Shown piece by piece: positions 40,517-50,294 of a stretch of DNA of 64,000 nucleotides. The stretch comes from Clostridium sp031626875 (lineage in GTDB: Bacteria; Bacillota; Clostridia; Clostridiales; Clostridiaceae). The notes below the pieces were generated by a model, which ran no database searches, was not told where the DNA came from, and saw nothing but the letters and a program-made list of their open reading frames with translations. Position numbers and translations under genes: made by a program. Location: contig NZ_JANDMF010000004.1 in NCBI RefSeq assembly GCF_031626875.1, positions 62,001-126,000 of the forward strand, read 5' to 3'. Position 1 is the first letter of the stretch. Each line of letters begins with the position of its first letter.

Positions 40517-41695
40517 TTAAGCTCTTATTTTTTCAGCTAATTTAGGTATTATTTCATATAAATCTCCAACTATACCATAGTGAGCAACATTAAATATTGC
40601 AGCATTAGGATCTTTATTAATAGCTATTATACAATCTGAATTATTCATACCAGCTGTATATTGAACTGCACCTGAAATTCCTATAGCAAAAATCAATTTA
40701 GGTTTTACTGTTCTTCCACTTAATCCAATTTGATGTTTTGCATCAATGAGACCATTTTCAACTAAAGGTCTAGTACCTGCTACTTGTCCTCCTATTGAAT
40801 TAGCAAATTCTTTTATAAACTCTAAATCTTTTTCTGACTTTATTCCTCTACCAACAGATACTATAATTTCAGCATCAGCTATACTTTCTTCAATTTCTTT
40901 TTTCACTACCTTTAATACTTCAATATTAGAAGTTACTTCATCTATTTTACATAAACTTATTTTTCCACTTTTTTCTTCACTTCTATCAGGTGCATTCATA
41001 ACTTTATATCTTACTGTAGCAAGTTGTGGTCTATTATTAGGATTAATTATTTGCGCCATTATATTTCCACCAAAAGCTGGTCTTATTTGAACTAAGTCTG
41101 TATTTTCTTTCATGCCAAGTATAGTACAATCTGCTGTTAATCCTGTTCTAAATCTAGCTGCAATTCTAGGAGCTAATGATCTTCCAATTGTTGTTGCCCC
41201 AACTAATATAGTGGAAGGCTTATTGCTATTTATAAAATCTTCAAAGGCCTTTGTGTAAGGTTCTATCCTAAAATATTTAAACTCATCATCATCATACACA
41301 AATACCTCATCAACTCCATAATGAAGTAATTCTTCTGCCTTTTCTTTTATGTTTTTTCCAATAAATACTGCATAAACTGGATGATTTATTTTGCTTGCAA
41401 GCTCTTTTGCTTTTCCAATTAGCTCATATGTAACTGGATGTATATCTCCATCTACATGGTCAACATATACTGCTATTCCTCTCCAAAGACTTTTATCTAT
41501 TAATACTTTCTCTTCTTCTACAAATTCAACAACTCCAGCTGGTCCTTTCTTAACACATAACCTACACATTTTACATCCAGCTGAAATCTCAAGTTTATTT
41601 TCTTTTCTTTCCATTGCACCAAATGGACATATTTTAACTAATTCTTCTATAACTTTATCATTTAATTTATTTTCATTAATAACTAACTTTCCCAT
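40517..41695 (-). CDS. lctC: Electron transfer flavoprotein alpha subunit with N-terminal Fe-S domain (LctC type)
   Basis: 392 residues. The N-terminal ~65 residues hold a ferredoxin-like cysteine set (CPFGAM, then GCKMCRLCVKKGPAG), an addition seen in EtfA of lactate dehydrogenase complexes. The EtfA body follows, with the FAD-binding C-terminus (GRGIKSEKDLEF, AGTRPLVENGLI, LSGRTVKPKL, GISGAVQYTAGM). The frame could start at GTG 41713, but that overlaps the SD of the ATG at 41695 (AGGAGG). It shuttles electrons between EtfB and LctD. Confidence 0.88.
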   Translation of the reverse strand: MGKLVINENKLNDKVIEELVKICPFGAMERKENKLEISAGCKMCRLCVKKGPAGVVEFVEEEKVLIDKSLWRGIAVYVDHVDGDIHPVTYELIGKAKELASKINHPVYAVFIGKNIKEKAEELLHYGVDEVFVYDDDEFKYFRIEPYTKAFEDFINSNKPSTILVGATTIGRSLAPRIAARFRTGLTADCTILGMKENTDLVQIRPAFGGNIMAQIINPNNRPQLATVRYKVMNAPDRSEEKSGKISLCKIDEVTSNIEVLKVVKKEIEESIADAEIIVSVGRGIKSEKDLEFIKEFANSIGGQVAGTRPLVENGLIDAKHQIGLSGRTVKPKLIFAIGISGAVQYTAGMNNSDCIIAINKDPNAAIFNVAHYGIVGDLYEIIPKLAEKIRA

Positions 41696-41730
41696 TATAG
41701 TTCCTCCTAACACTAAATCCTTCTACTTTT

Positions 41731-42519
41731 TTAAACAAATTTCATTTCTTTTAATTTATTAAATAGTTTCCCTGATAGCTCATCACTATTTCCATTCCAT
41801 GTTTCTTTATCTGAATTCACAGATGGTGGGAATATTCTTTCTACTTGAGTTGGTGAACCATTTAATCCATACATATTTTCATTTTTATCTTCAAAATCAC
41901 TTAATCCATATACTTTTATTTCTCTATCTTTTGTTTCTATTTTCTTTTTGTAGGAAGGAAGTCTAGGTTCAAAAATATCTTTTTCTACTGTTAATAAACA
42001 AGGATATTTTATATCTACAACTTCTAAAGTATTTGGCATGTCCATTTCTACTACTACTGATTTTTCTTTTACTTCTATAATCTTTCTAACATTAGCTATA
42101 TGCGGAATTTTTAAATATTCAGCCATTTCTGGTCCAACTTGTGCTGTATCCCCATCTGTTGTTTGTTTCCCACATAGAATCAAATCAAAGTTACCAGCTT
42201 TTTTAACACCTTGAGATATGGTATAAGAAGTTGCTAAAACATCAGCTCCTGCAAACTTTCTATCTGAAAGTAGTACTCCTTCATCAGCACCCATCATATA
42301 AGCTTCTTTAATAACTGACTCTGCTTGAGGTGGTCCCATACTAATAACGGCTACCTTTCCACCTTTTTTTTCTTTAATTTTTAAAGCAGTTTCTAAGGCA
42401 TATAAATCATAAGGATTCATTTTTGAATCCACACCATCTCTTTTAAGCACTCCTGTTTTTTCATCTACTTCAACTTTGCTTGTTCCTGGAACTTGCTTAA
42501 TACAAACTAATATTTCCAT
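41731..42519 (-). CDS. lctB: Electron transfer flavoprotein beta subunit (LctB type)
   Basis: 262 residues: MEILVCIKQVPGT start, NPYDLYALETALKIKE, GKQTTDGDTAQVGPEMAEYL and TVEKDIFEPRLPSYKKK, all EtfB hallmarks. In bifurcating Etfs this subunit binds NADH and the bifurcating FAD. First gene of the operon, with RBS GGGAGG and an operator palindrome about 35-50 bp upstream of the start. Confidence 0.9.
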   Translation of the reverse strand: MEILVCIKQVPGTSKVEVDEKTGVLKRDGVDSKMNPYDLYALETALKIKEKKGGKVAVISMGPPQAESVIKEAYMMGADEGVLLSDRKFAGADVLATSYTISQGVKKAGNFDLILCGKQTTDGDTAQVGPEMAEYLKIPHIANVRKIIEVKEKSVVVEMDMPNTLEVVDIKYPCLLTVEKDIFEPRLPSYKKKIETKDREIKVYGLSDFEDKNENMYGLNGSPTQVERIFPPSVNSDKETWNGNSDELSGKLFNKLKEMKFV

Positions 42520-42552
42520 TTAATAGTACCTCCCATATTTTATTTACTGGTC

Positions 42553-42569
42553 TAGTGGTCTGACCACTA
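42553..42569. promoter_or_regulatory. FadR/LldR-type operator of the lactate operon
   Basis: TAGTGGTC-T-GACCACTA is a perfect 17-bp palindrome containing TGGT-N3-ACCA, the FadR-subfamily GntR core. It lies just downstream of a plausible minus-strand promoter (TTTAGA-18-TATAGT), so binding would block lctB transcription. The upstream gene encodes the matching GntR/FadR regulator. Confidence 0.8.
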
Positions 42570-42743
42570 TATTAAAAGTATCATACTTTTCTAAATATTT
42601 CTATATCTTTGGCTAATTTCACATACTTTTTTGTAAAAAATTATATATTACCTATCTTAAAATATTAATTTGATAATTTTTCTCCATTATTTTGTAATTA
42701 TTGAAAATAGTACGATCATTTCATACTCCTATAAAAAACGAAA

Positions 42744-42780
42744 GAAAGTATGCTAACTTAAATCAGCATACTTTCTTTTT
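42744..42780. terminator. Terminator after the lactate regulator gene
   Basis: GAAAGTATGCT (42744-42754) and AGCATACTTTC (42765-42775) form a perfect 11-bp stem. T-runs are present on both sides, and the minus-strand tail is TTTCGTTTTTTAT. Confidence 0.85.
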
Positions 42781-42781
42781 T

Positions 42782-43477
42782 CTATTTTTTTATATTATAT
42801 TCATAAATTAAATCTAAATGCTCACTCATTGCCTTTGAAGCTATCTTACTATCATGTTTAATTAATCCCTCAAGTATAGCTTTATGTTGCTCCATTAATA
42901 TACTCCTATTTTCTTCTACCATTAAAATTTTACCTCTAGCTTCACTGATAAAAGAATCCATTAATGAAGATACTGCATTTAGCATATTAACTATTAAGAT
43001 ATTTTTTGAAGCTTTTGCTATATTATAGTGAAACTTCTTATCATATTTTACTTTTTCTTCTTCAGCCTCTACCTCATTCAATTTGTTTAAGCACTCTGTA
43101 AGCTCTTCTATTTCTTTATCTGTGATCTTTTTTGCAGCTAATGCTGCTGTTTCAACCTCTATAACTCTTCTTAATTCCAAAATTTGTTCTTTATCACTTC
43201 CATTTAGCATGAAAATAAGCAAAAATGGATCTATTAAACTCTCTTCAAAATTCTCTCTTATAAAGTTGCCTTCACCATGCCTTGATTCAACAAAACCTAT
43301 CATTTGAAGTGCACTTAAAGCTTCTCTTATAGCTGATCTACTTACTCCTAGCTGATTTACAAGCTCTCTTTCAGAAGGTAATTTATCACCTTTTTTTAAT
43401 GTGCCATTTGCAATCATAGCTTTAAATTGATCTATTATTTGTTCATATACTTTTGTACTTTTAACTTGCGTAAACAC
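42782..43477 (-). CDS. GntR-family regulator, FadR/LldR type
   Basis: 231 residues starting at GTG (AGGAG 12 bases upstream). Winged helix near the N-terminus (TLKKGDKLPSERELVNQLGVSRSAIREAL in part: KLPSERELV, SRSAIREAL), then the FCD effector domain with ligand residues in the YDKKFHYNIAKAS and MEQHKAIL regions. Like LctA/LldR it should release its operator on binding lactate. It lies upstream of lctBCD on the same strand, separated by a terminator. Confidence 0.88.
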   Translation of the reverse strand: MFTQVKSTKVYEQIIDQFKAMIANGTLKKGDKLPSERELVNQLGVSRSAIREALSALQMIGFVESRHGEGNFIRENFEESLIDPFLLIFMLNGSDKEQILELRRVIEVETAALAAKKITDKEIEELTECLNKLNEVEAEEEKVKYDKKFHYNIAKASKNILIVNMLNAVSSLMDSFISEARGKILMVEENRSILMEQHKAILEGLIKHDSKIASKAMSEHLDLIYEYNIKK

Positions 43478-43587
43478 TAAAACATCTATCTCCTAACTAA
43501 CATTTTATTGTGTAATTCTAAAATTAATTGTACTCTATGAAATAGATATTAACAATAATAAGTTAGGCAAAATTTTCATATAAACTA

Positions 43588-44610
43588 TTATCTAAATTCT
43601 AAATCATCTCCATACGCAAGTTCAGAATTACTCTTTATATATCTAACCAATTCATCTACTTCTGAATATGCCACTGAAACATAAGTATCTGCAGCTCCAT
43701 AATAAATAGCTATCTTTCCTGTTGCTGCATCTTGAAGTGTTGCACATGGAAATGCTACATTTGGTACAAAGCCTGTAGTTTCATAATCTTTTTCAGGTGT
43801 TAATAAATAATCTCTTGTTCTATAAAGTACTTTTGAAGGATTATCTATATCTAAAATAGCAGCTCCTATACTATAAACAAAGCCATTACATGTGCCTGAA
43901 ACACCATGATAAAATAATAGCCAACCTTCTGAAGTTTCTATAGGAATAGCTCCTCCACCTATCTTAGTTCCTTGCCACCAGCCTGAGCCACCTTTTGACA
44001 TAACTCTTCTATGCTTTCCCCAGTAGACTAAATCTGGACTTTCACTTATGAATATATCTCCGAAAGGAGTATGTCCACTATCACTAGGTCTACTTAAAAG
44101 TAAATATTTATCCCCAATCTTTCTTGGAAATAATACTCCATTTCTATTAAAAGGTATGAATGGATTCTCAAGTCTTGTAAACTTTTTAAAGTCCTTAGTC
44201 ATTCCAAGCCCTAAAGCTGCCCCTCCAAAATCTGCACACCAAATTATATAAAAGGTATCATCTATCTTTACAAGTCTTGGATCATAAGAATAATTAGGCT
44301 GATAGTCTTTCCCCTCTTCATCCTTCCAATGAATTTCTTCATCTTCTATATCCCAAGCAAGTCCATCTTTACTCTTTCCTAAATGTAACTGAGGCTTTCC
44401 ATGTTTATGATCTGCTCTAAATACTCCAATAAAACCATCTTCATATGGTACTACAGCACTATTAAAAATTCTTGCTGCCTTTTTTGTAGGATTCCAGTTT
44501 ATTATTGGATTTCCGCTATGCCTCCATACAACTCCATCAAATCCTTCTGGCTTTTCTTGCCAAGGCATATTTCTTAACTCTTCACCTAATATTTTTACCT
44601 TACTCATCAT
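43588..44610 (-). CDS. GH130 beta-mannoside phosphorylase
   Basis: 340 residues of the five-bladed GH130 family: HSGNPIINWNP near the start, NSAVVPYEDGFIGVFRAD, SYDPRLVKIDDTFYIIW with the catalytic aspartate region, WWQGTKIGGGAIPI and YYGAADTYVSVAYS. GH130 enzymes phosphorolyse beta-1,4-mannooligosaccharides or mannosyl-glucose to mannose 1-phosphate. The neighbouring alpha-galactosidase and esterases favour mannooligosaccharides. Cytoplasmic; last gene of a five-gene operon. The first codons are ATG ATG, so the start may be 44607. Confidence 0.88.
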   Translation of the reverse strand: MMSKVKILGEELRNMPWQEKPEGFDGVVWRHSGNPIINWNPTKKAARIFNSAVVPYEDGFIGVFRADHKHGKPQLHLGKSKDGLAWDIEDEEIHWKDEEGKDYQPNYSYDPRLVKIDDTFYIIWCADFGGAALGLGMTKDFKKFTRLENPFIPFNRNGVLFPRKIGDKYLLLSRPSDSGHTPFGDIFISESPDLVYWGKHRRVMSKGGSGWWQGTKIGGGAIPIETSEGWLLFYHGVSGTCNGFVYSIGAAILDIDNPSKVLYRTRDYLLTPEKDYETTGFVPNVAFPCATLQDAATGKIAIYYGAADTYVSVAYSEVDELVRYIKSNSELAYGDDLEFR

Positions 44611-44636
44611 ATTCTCCTCCTATAAATCTAATTAAA

Positions 44637-45716
44637 TTATTTCCAAATTTCTTCTCCAAAAGATTCAATAAAATTTGTAAGCTCATTTGCCATTTCTTCA
44701 GCTTCTGGAATCCTTACATGACCTGGAGTTCCTATTCCATTTCTTTTAAATAAATATCTTACAATCTTTGTATCTTCAAGTTCTTCTACCATTTCATCAA
44801 GTGCTTCATCCCAGCCTTTGTCATGACATAATATAGTTGTAATAACCACAAATAGAGCATTAGGATACTTACTTCTCAAATCTTTAATTATCCCTTTATA
44901 CTTTTCTTTCCAAATATGTCTTCTTTCTTTATCTGCATTTATATAATTATCTGGATGAGCATCATTTTGACCTAATGCCATAATTACTACATGTGGTGTA
45001 AACTTTAAAAAGTCCCAACTATTGCAGTATCCAAGCTGAGGGTTGTACCTTAATTTATCATAGGTAAATTCAAGTCCTAAATATTCTCCTTCTCGAAAAT
45101 ATCCTGTTCCATTTAAGACTGCTAATCCACCTTGTGCATTATTATTAATCTCAGCCTTTAAATTTCTTGCTGTCATCATAGAATAAGAATACCATGCATT
45201 AGAATATCTACCATCATGATTTTCTGGATCTTCTTTTCCTACATAATCAATAGCTTCTGAAAGTTCTCCTGCTGAAATAGAATCTCCAAAACACTCCATT
45301 CTTCTTTTTAATCTGGTACCTGGAAATAGTATTGTACATCCTTTATCTAAAATCACCCCATAGAAATCAAAGTAATGGTATGAATCAGATCTTTTATATA
45401 AAATCAAATCATGGGTCTTGTTCTCTAAACCATTAATTATTTCTAATACTATATCTTTATTTTCTTCATCAATTATAGCCTTTCCATGAATAGTTCCATC
45501 GATTATATAACCAATAGCATTTTCACAAGAAAGATGATTATTCTTTATAGCAATTTTTAATGTTGTACCTTGAAATTTAGTTTTTATAAGACTACCTGCA
45601 TAAATCATAGTTGGTGCTTTTTTGTTTTGAAAATCTATTCTTCCATTAAACTCATAATTGCAATCATTGGCTTCAATTAATGTATACTTGTCCTTATTCA
45701 GATCATCTAAGTACAT
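44637..45716 (-). CDS. CE2-like carbohydrate acetylesterase (SGNH fold)
   Basis: 359 residues: an N-terminal jelly-roll domain (to about residue 135), then an SGNH hydrolase domain with the nucleophile in ECFGDSISAG, the block III GQND in VIMALGQNDAHPD, and the catalytic histidine near GTPGHVRIPEAEEMA. This two-domain order is that of CE2 esterases. No signal peptide, so it deacetylates imported oligosaccharides. With the CE17-like gene upstream it would strip acetyls from mannooligosaccharides before GH130. Confidence 0.8.
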   Translation of the reverse strand: MYLDDLNKDKYTLIEANDCNYEFNGRIDFQNKKAPTMIYAGSLIKTKFQGTTLKIAIKNNHLSCENAIGYIIDGTIHGKAIIDEENKDIVLEIINGLENKTHDLILYKRSDSYHYFDFYGVILDKGCTILFPGTRLKRRMECFGDSISAGELSEAIDYVGKEDPENHDGRYSNAWYSYSMMTARNLKAEINNNAQGGLAVLNGTGYFREGEYLGLEFTYDKLRYNPQLGYCNSWDFLKFTPHVVIMALGQNDAHPDNYINADKERRHIWKEKYKGIIKDLRSKYPNALFVVITTILCHDKGWDEALDEMVEELEDTKIVRYLFKRNGIGTPGHVRIPEAEEMANELTNFIESFGEEIWK

Positions 45717-45733
45717 CTCTTTTCCTCCTAATT

Positions 45734-46837
45734 CTAAGATGCTAAAAATCCCATAATAGAAATTTCATTAGTTTTATCATCATCTAAAACAGTTATTTCT
45801 ATTTTATGTTTACAAGTTTCCTCTTCATCTACTAAAAGATGTGTTTCTGAATAATCCCCCCAGCCATCTTCAAAATAGGTATCTAATATTCCTTTCTGTC
45901 CATCATCAACTTTTACAAATATTCTTGCAGCTGTTTCACAAACACTCTTTTTATATAATAGATAAATACTTTTACCTTCTAATTCCACAGTCAATTTTCC
46001 TACATCACTTATAGTTGAATTATACTTCCACCCATTTCCAAATACTTGAAATCCTTCGTTATCTTCTAAAAAACCTACTCTTTCTTTAACCACAATGTTA
46101 TTATTATTAAAAATCTTACCACTTATATATTTGTCTCCAAAGATGGTTTCACCTAAACCTAATTCTTCTTTATTTGAATCCTCTTCGTTATAAATACCTT
46201 CTAAAAAATTAGTTAATAATCTTGAAATTATTTTATGACCTAAATTATTAGGATGTACATTATCTGTTGCTACTTCTTCCCATATCAATTTTCCTTTAAT
46301 CATTTCATTATAAATTGAATTTCTATAGCTTATCATTGGTATATTATATTTTTCACCAATTTTAATCTGTTGATCTTGCACATTGTGTCCAACATCTGTG
46401 CTCATAAAAACTTCTACTATAGCTGGTTTACTTTCAGATGTATATATTCTTCTTATTAAGCTTTCATAAGCTATTTTGTTATAAATATTTTCTTTATCAT
46501 TTACTGCAAAATCTATAAACACTATATCAGGATTAAAATCTAACATCTGCTCCTTAACTCTATGAACTCCAATAATGGAGCCTGTTGCTCCGACTCCTGC
46601 ATTAATATACTCTACTTTGACATCTTTAAATTTTTCTTTAAACCACTTATAGGTTCTATTTGCATAGGAGTTTTCATGAGTAGTTGCATGACATCCTTGA
46701 GTTATAGACCCTCCAAAGAATCCAATCCTTATATCTTCACCACTTTTTGCTTTATTAAAAAGCTTTTTAATTCTTATAACATTGCCTTTATTAATAATTG
46801 AATTTTTAAGCATCTCTTCATTTATGCTAAATTCCAT
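45734..46837 (-). CDS. CE17-like carbohydrate acetylesterase (SGNH plus CBM35-like domain)
   Basis: 367 residues: an N-terminal SGNH domain with nucleophile GFFGGSITQG, NAGVGATGS, FIDFAVND and the His in DNVHPNNLGH, followed from about residue 235 by a beta-sandwich domain (GNGWKYNSTISDVGKL, VELEGKSIYLLYKKS) resembling CBM35. This is the architecture of CE17 mannan esterases. An upstream ATG at 46846 is in frame, but the ATG at 46837 has better SD spacing. Cytoplasmic; 17 bp before the CE2-like gene. CE family assignment is from architecture and context. Confidence 0.75.
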   Translation of the reverse strand: MEFSINEEMLKNSIINKGNVIRIKKLFNKAKSGEDIRIGFFGGSITQGCHATTHENSYANRTYKWFKEKFKDVKVEYINAGVGATGSIIGVHRVKEQMLDFNPDIVFIDFAVNDKENIYNKIAYESLIRRIYTSESKPAIVEVFMSTDVGHNVQDQQIKIGEKYNIPMISYRNSIYNEMIKGKLIWEEVATDNVHPNNLGHKIISRLLTNFLEGIYNEEDSNKEELGLGETIFGDKYISGKIFNNNNIVVKERVGFLEDNEGFQVFGNGWKYNSTISDVGKLTVELEGKSIYLLYKKSVCETAARIFVKVDDGQKGILDTYFEDGWGDYSETHLLVDEEETCKHKIEITVLDDDKTNEISIMGFLAS

Positions 46838-46851
46838 ACCCCTCATCCCTT

Positions 46852-48042
46852 CTATTCATTGATAGCTCTATTATTTATTTTGAATTTAATTAGTATACCT
46901 AAACTTACTAGAGTAAGTGCAAGGTAAACAAAGCCGTAGCTATGTACTCCATATATAACAGCAATATAACCTGTAATTAAATTTATAATTCCTGGGAAAA
47001 TCGTGAATGAGAATAAGTTATTCATTATGATAGCTGTGGAATGATCCTCTTTAGGAACCACATCCCATATAACCTTATTAGGTAATGGAATTAAAAGTCC
47101 ATTGATTATGCCATGCATCAAAGTTACTACAACTATTATCATATATGAATTTGCCATTCCTATAATGGTCCATCTAATTATAAGAAATAAACATGCTATT
47201 CTTAATACACGATTAACATTTTTATAAATTTCAAATTTCTCAACACAAGGCAAAAGAATTGCTTCAAAACTTATCATAAGTATTGGTAGCATTCCAATAT
47301 AGAAGTTTGGTGCATTTAACTTTATAAGTATCATAGGTACACCATACCCAGTTGACGAACAAATTACGGCTGTTAATAATGAAAATGTTAGGATGAAAAT
47401 TCTATAGTCATTATTTTTAAATAACTCTTTAATTTTAACCTTTTCACCCTTATCATCTTCTCTTGGTGGTTTTGTTATCTCTGGTAAGAAAAAAAGAACT
47501 ATTATATTAGCTATGATAAAAATACTTGATATCATTATGGTTTTTTCTGGGCTCATGAACCTTAACGCTATAGCACATATTGCTCCTGCGAGTCCAAAAC
47601 CAATAGTTGAAAAGACTCTTATCTTACCAAAAGTAACACCATATTTATTAGATAAATTTAAGAGATATTCTTCATTAACTACTCCCCCTGGTTGCATTAA
47701 AACATTTCTTATTAAATTTAATATAAAAAACAAATAAAAATTATCTACCCATACAAGTCCAGCTAATGTTGTAATATTCACGATATTTACAAACTTATTT
47801 ATTAATAACAATCTTTTATATTTATCTATTATGATTCCCCAAACAAAAAAGGTAACTACGGTTATTAGTGGCAAAATTCCTACTATAAGGCTAATCTGCC
47901 CATCTGAAAATCCTTTAGTATTTGATATAAATAATATATAGGTATTGCCTATTATAGTATTTCCTAAGCTATTTAAAACTGAATTTGCAGAAAAAATATT
48001 TACTACCCTTTTTATTTCTTTATCCTTGATTTTAGTTTCCAT
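46852..48042 (-). CDS. MFS transporter in the mannan operon
   Basis: 396 residues with about twelve hydrophobic segments and a charged central loop (KPPREDDKGEKVKIKEL). Loop motif GIIIDKYKRLLLINK follows the second segment. Embedded one base after the GH36 gene (TAA-G-ATG) and 14 bp before the CE17 gene, it is the only transporter in this operon, so uptake of galactomannan oligosaccharides is inferred. ABC transport is the more common route in related Firmicutes loci. Confidence 0.78.
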   Translation of the reverse strand: METKIKDKEIKRVVNIFSANSVLNSLGNTIIGNTYILFISNTKGFSDGQISLIVGILPLITVVTFFVWGIIIDKYKRLLLINKFVNIVNITTLAGLVWVDNFYLFFILNLIRNVLMQPGGVVNEEYLLNLSNKYGVTFGKIRVFSTIGFGLAGAICAIALRFMSPEKTIMISSIFIIANIIVLFFLPEITKPPREDDKGEKVKIKELFKNNDYRIFILTFSLLTAVICSSTGYGVPMILIKLNAPNFYIGMLPILMISFEAILLPCVEKFEIYKNVNRVLRIACLFLIIRWTIIGMANSYMIIVVVTLMHGIINGLLIPLPNKVIWDVVPKEDHSTAIIMNNLFSFTIFPGIINLITGYIAVIYGVHSYGFVYLALTLVSLGILIKFKINNRAINE

Positions 48043-48043
48043 C

Positions 48044-50278
48044 TTAAGTATCCCTTACCTCATTTAATACAAATAATTTAGACATGAAATCTTCATGTTT
48101 TCTTTCATAGTATTCTCTAATCTTCCCTGTATAATCCTTAGATAATATAATTCCTAAATTCATCAGCTCATCTCCATAGTAATTTTCTTCTCTGCCTTCT
48201 ATGGAATAAAGCTTATTTGGATTTAATCCTTTTAGTTTTATTCGATTATACTTTTCATTTGGTCTACTTAAAATTTGATAATAGCCTACAATAGCTTTCT
48301 TTTTATCCTCTGAAACTACCATCCATGAGGTTTCATTTCCTTGAAATGGACTCATTAATCTATAGAAATCTCCATGATGCAAAAGTAGTTTATTCTCTTT
48401 AAAAAACCTAATTTGCTCTTTAATAATCTTCTTTTCTTCCTCTGTAATAGAATTTAAATTTAATTCATATCCAAAAGTTCCAAAAAGTGCAACATTTCCT
48501 CTTGTTTCAAGAGGTGTAATACGTCCTACCTGATGATTTGGAATAGCTGATACATGACTTCCAATAGAACTTAAAGGATAAATAATAGAACTTCCATATT
48601 GTATCTTAAGTCTTTCTATTGCATCTGTATCATCACTTGCCCAAGCTTGTGGTGCATAATATAACATTCCTGGATCAAATCTTGCCCCACCTCCTGCACA
48701 AGATTCTATTAATATATCTGGATAATTTTTTGTTAACTTTTGAAGTAATTTATATACTCCAAGTATATACCTATGAAACAATTCTCCCTGAGTATCTTCT
48801 TTTAATGATTTTGAATAAGCTTCAGTAATATACCTATTCATATCCCATTTAATATATGAAATTTTAGAATTTCCTATCACTTTATCTATTAAGTTAAAAA
48901 TATATTCTACAACTTCATCTTGTGAAAAATCTAAAACAAATTGATTTCTCCCATGAGACATATTTCTATTAGGTGTATTTATAACCCACTCTGGATGTTT
49001 TTTATAAATTTTTGTATCTAAACAAACCATTTCAGGTTCAAACCACAAACCAAATTTTAAACCTATTTCTTCAATCTTTTTTGATAAACCAGCTATTCCT
49101 TCTGGTAATTTTTCTAGATTAGGAAACCAATCGCCAAGAGAAGTCTTATCATCATTTCTTCTTCCAAACCATCCATCATCTAGTACAAATAATTCTATGC
49201 CCAAATTCTTTGCGCTTTTTGCAATAGATAAAATCTTTTCTTCATTAAAATCAAAATATGTGGCTTCCCAATTATTTATAAGAATTGGTCTTTCTTTATC
49301 TCTCCATTTTCCACGGGCTAGTCTTGTCCTATAAATTTTATGGAAAGTTTGACTCATTTTATTTAATCCTTCTGAAGAATAAACCATCACACATTCTGGT
49401 GTTTGGAACTCTTCATTTGAATTAAGCTTCCATCTAAATTCATCTGGATGAATTCCCATCATAACCCTTGAAACTCCATATGGGTCAACTTCAACTTGAC
49501 CTAAAAAATTACCACTATAAACTAATGAAAAACCATATGATTCTCCAATATTTTCTGTAGTATCTGGCCTCTTCAAAATTAGAAATGGATTATGCATGTG
49601 ACTACTTGCCCCTCTTAAGCTGTGAATTGATTGAACACCTTCTACAAGTTTTCTTGTTCTTAAATGACATTCTCTAGCCCATGCACCTGAAGTATGAATC
49701 ATTTCAAAATCGCAGTCAGCCAAATCTATGCTTAAACTCATAGCACTATCAATAAAGAAAGGTTCTTTTCCTATATTTATTATTTTAGTGTTTCTACATA
49801 TTACATCTAAGTCTTTGTAAATAGTATAACTAAGTATAAGTTTGCTTTTTAATACCTCATCAACTAAAGTTATTTCAAGGCTTTCTGCTTCTTTTTCATC
49901 TTCCACATAAGTTGCTGGCAAGCCTTGGAGCTTTCTCTTTCCTTTAAAAATTTCATATCCTTTATATACAAAATTACTAATCTTACTTCCATTTTTACCT
50001 GTAATAGAAAATGCAGGATATCTATAATCTGTTGTGCCATAGCTTGGATAATCCTGTTTAATATGCTCTAGTGATGAAGTATAATCATCTTTAAACATGT
50101 TGCAAGAAGGTCTAAGTTCCCTTTCTATTATGTGTTTAAAAGAGCTTCTATGTTTAATCTTTTTCCCAAAATATAAATTTTCAATCTGCTCTATTTTATC
50201 CATTACCCTTATGATATAACTTATATTATTGTTATAAAGATGGAACTCCCTTGTATTCTCATTAAACTTTATTGTCAT
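48044..50278 (-). CDS. Alpha-galactosidase, GH36
   Basis: 744 residues, full GH36 length: N-terminal beta-supersandwich, then the TIM barrel with NNWEATYFDFNEEKIL, LDDGWFGRRNDD, WFEPEMV, the nucleophile D479 in IKWDMNRY, the CAGGGARFD loop and acid/base D549 in WASDDTDAIERL. It has no signal peptide and cleaves alpha-1,6-galactose from imported galacto(gluco)mannan or raffinose-type sugars. First gene of the operon, RBS AAGGAGGA. Confidence 0.94.
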   Translation of the reverse strand: MTIKFNENTREFHLYNNNISYIIRVMDKIEQIENLYFGKKIKHRSSFKHIIERELRPSCNMFKDDYTSSLEHIKQDYPSYGTTDYRYPAFSITGKNGSKISNFVYKGYEIFKGKRKLQGLPATYVEDEKEAESLEITLVDEVLKSKLILSYTIYKDLDVICRNTKIINIGKEPFFIDSAMSLSIDLADCDFEMIHTSGAWARECHLRTRKLVEGVQSIHSLRGASSHMHNPFLILKRPDTTENIGESYGFSLVYSGNFLGQVEVDPYGVSRVMMGIHPDEFRWKLNSNEEFQTPECVMVYSSEGLNKMSQTFHKIYRTRLARGKWRDKERPILINNWEATYFDFNEEKILSIAKSAKNLGIELFVLDDGWFGRRNDDKTSLGDWFPNLEKLPEGIAGLSKKIEEIGLKFGLWFEPEMVCLDTKIYKKHPEWVINTPNRNMSHGRNQFVLDFSQDEVVEYIFNLIDKVIGNSKISYIKWDMNRYITEAYSKSLKEDTQGELFHRYILGVYKLLQKLTKNYPDILIESCAGGGARFDPGMLYYAPQAWASDDTDAIERLKIQYGSSIIYPLSSIGSHVSAIPNHQVGRITPLETRGNVALFGTFGYELNLNSITEEEKKIIKEQIRFFKENKLLLHHGDFYRLMSPFQGNETSWMVVSEDKKKAIVGYYQILSRPNEKYNRIKLKGLNPNKLYSIEGREENYYGDELMNLGIILSKDYTGKIREYYERKHEDFMSKLFVLNEVRDT

Positions 50279-50294
50279 AGTATCCTCCTTCTTA

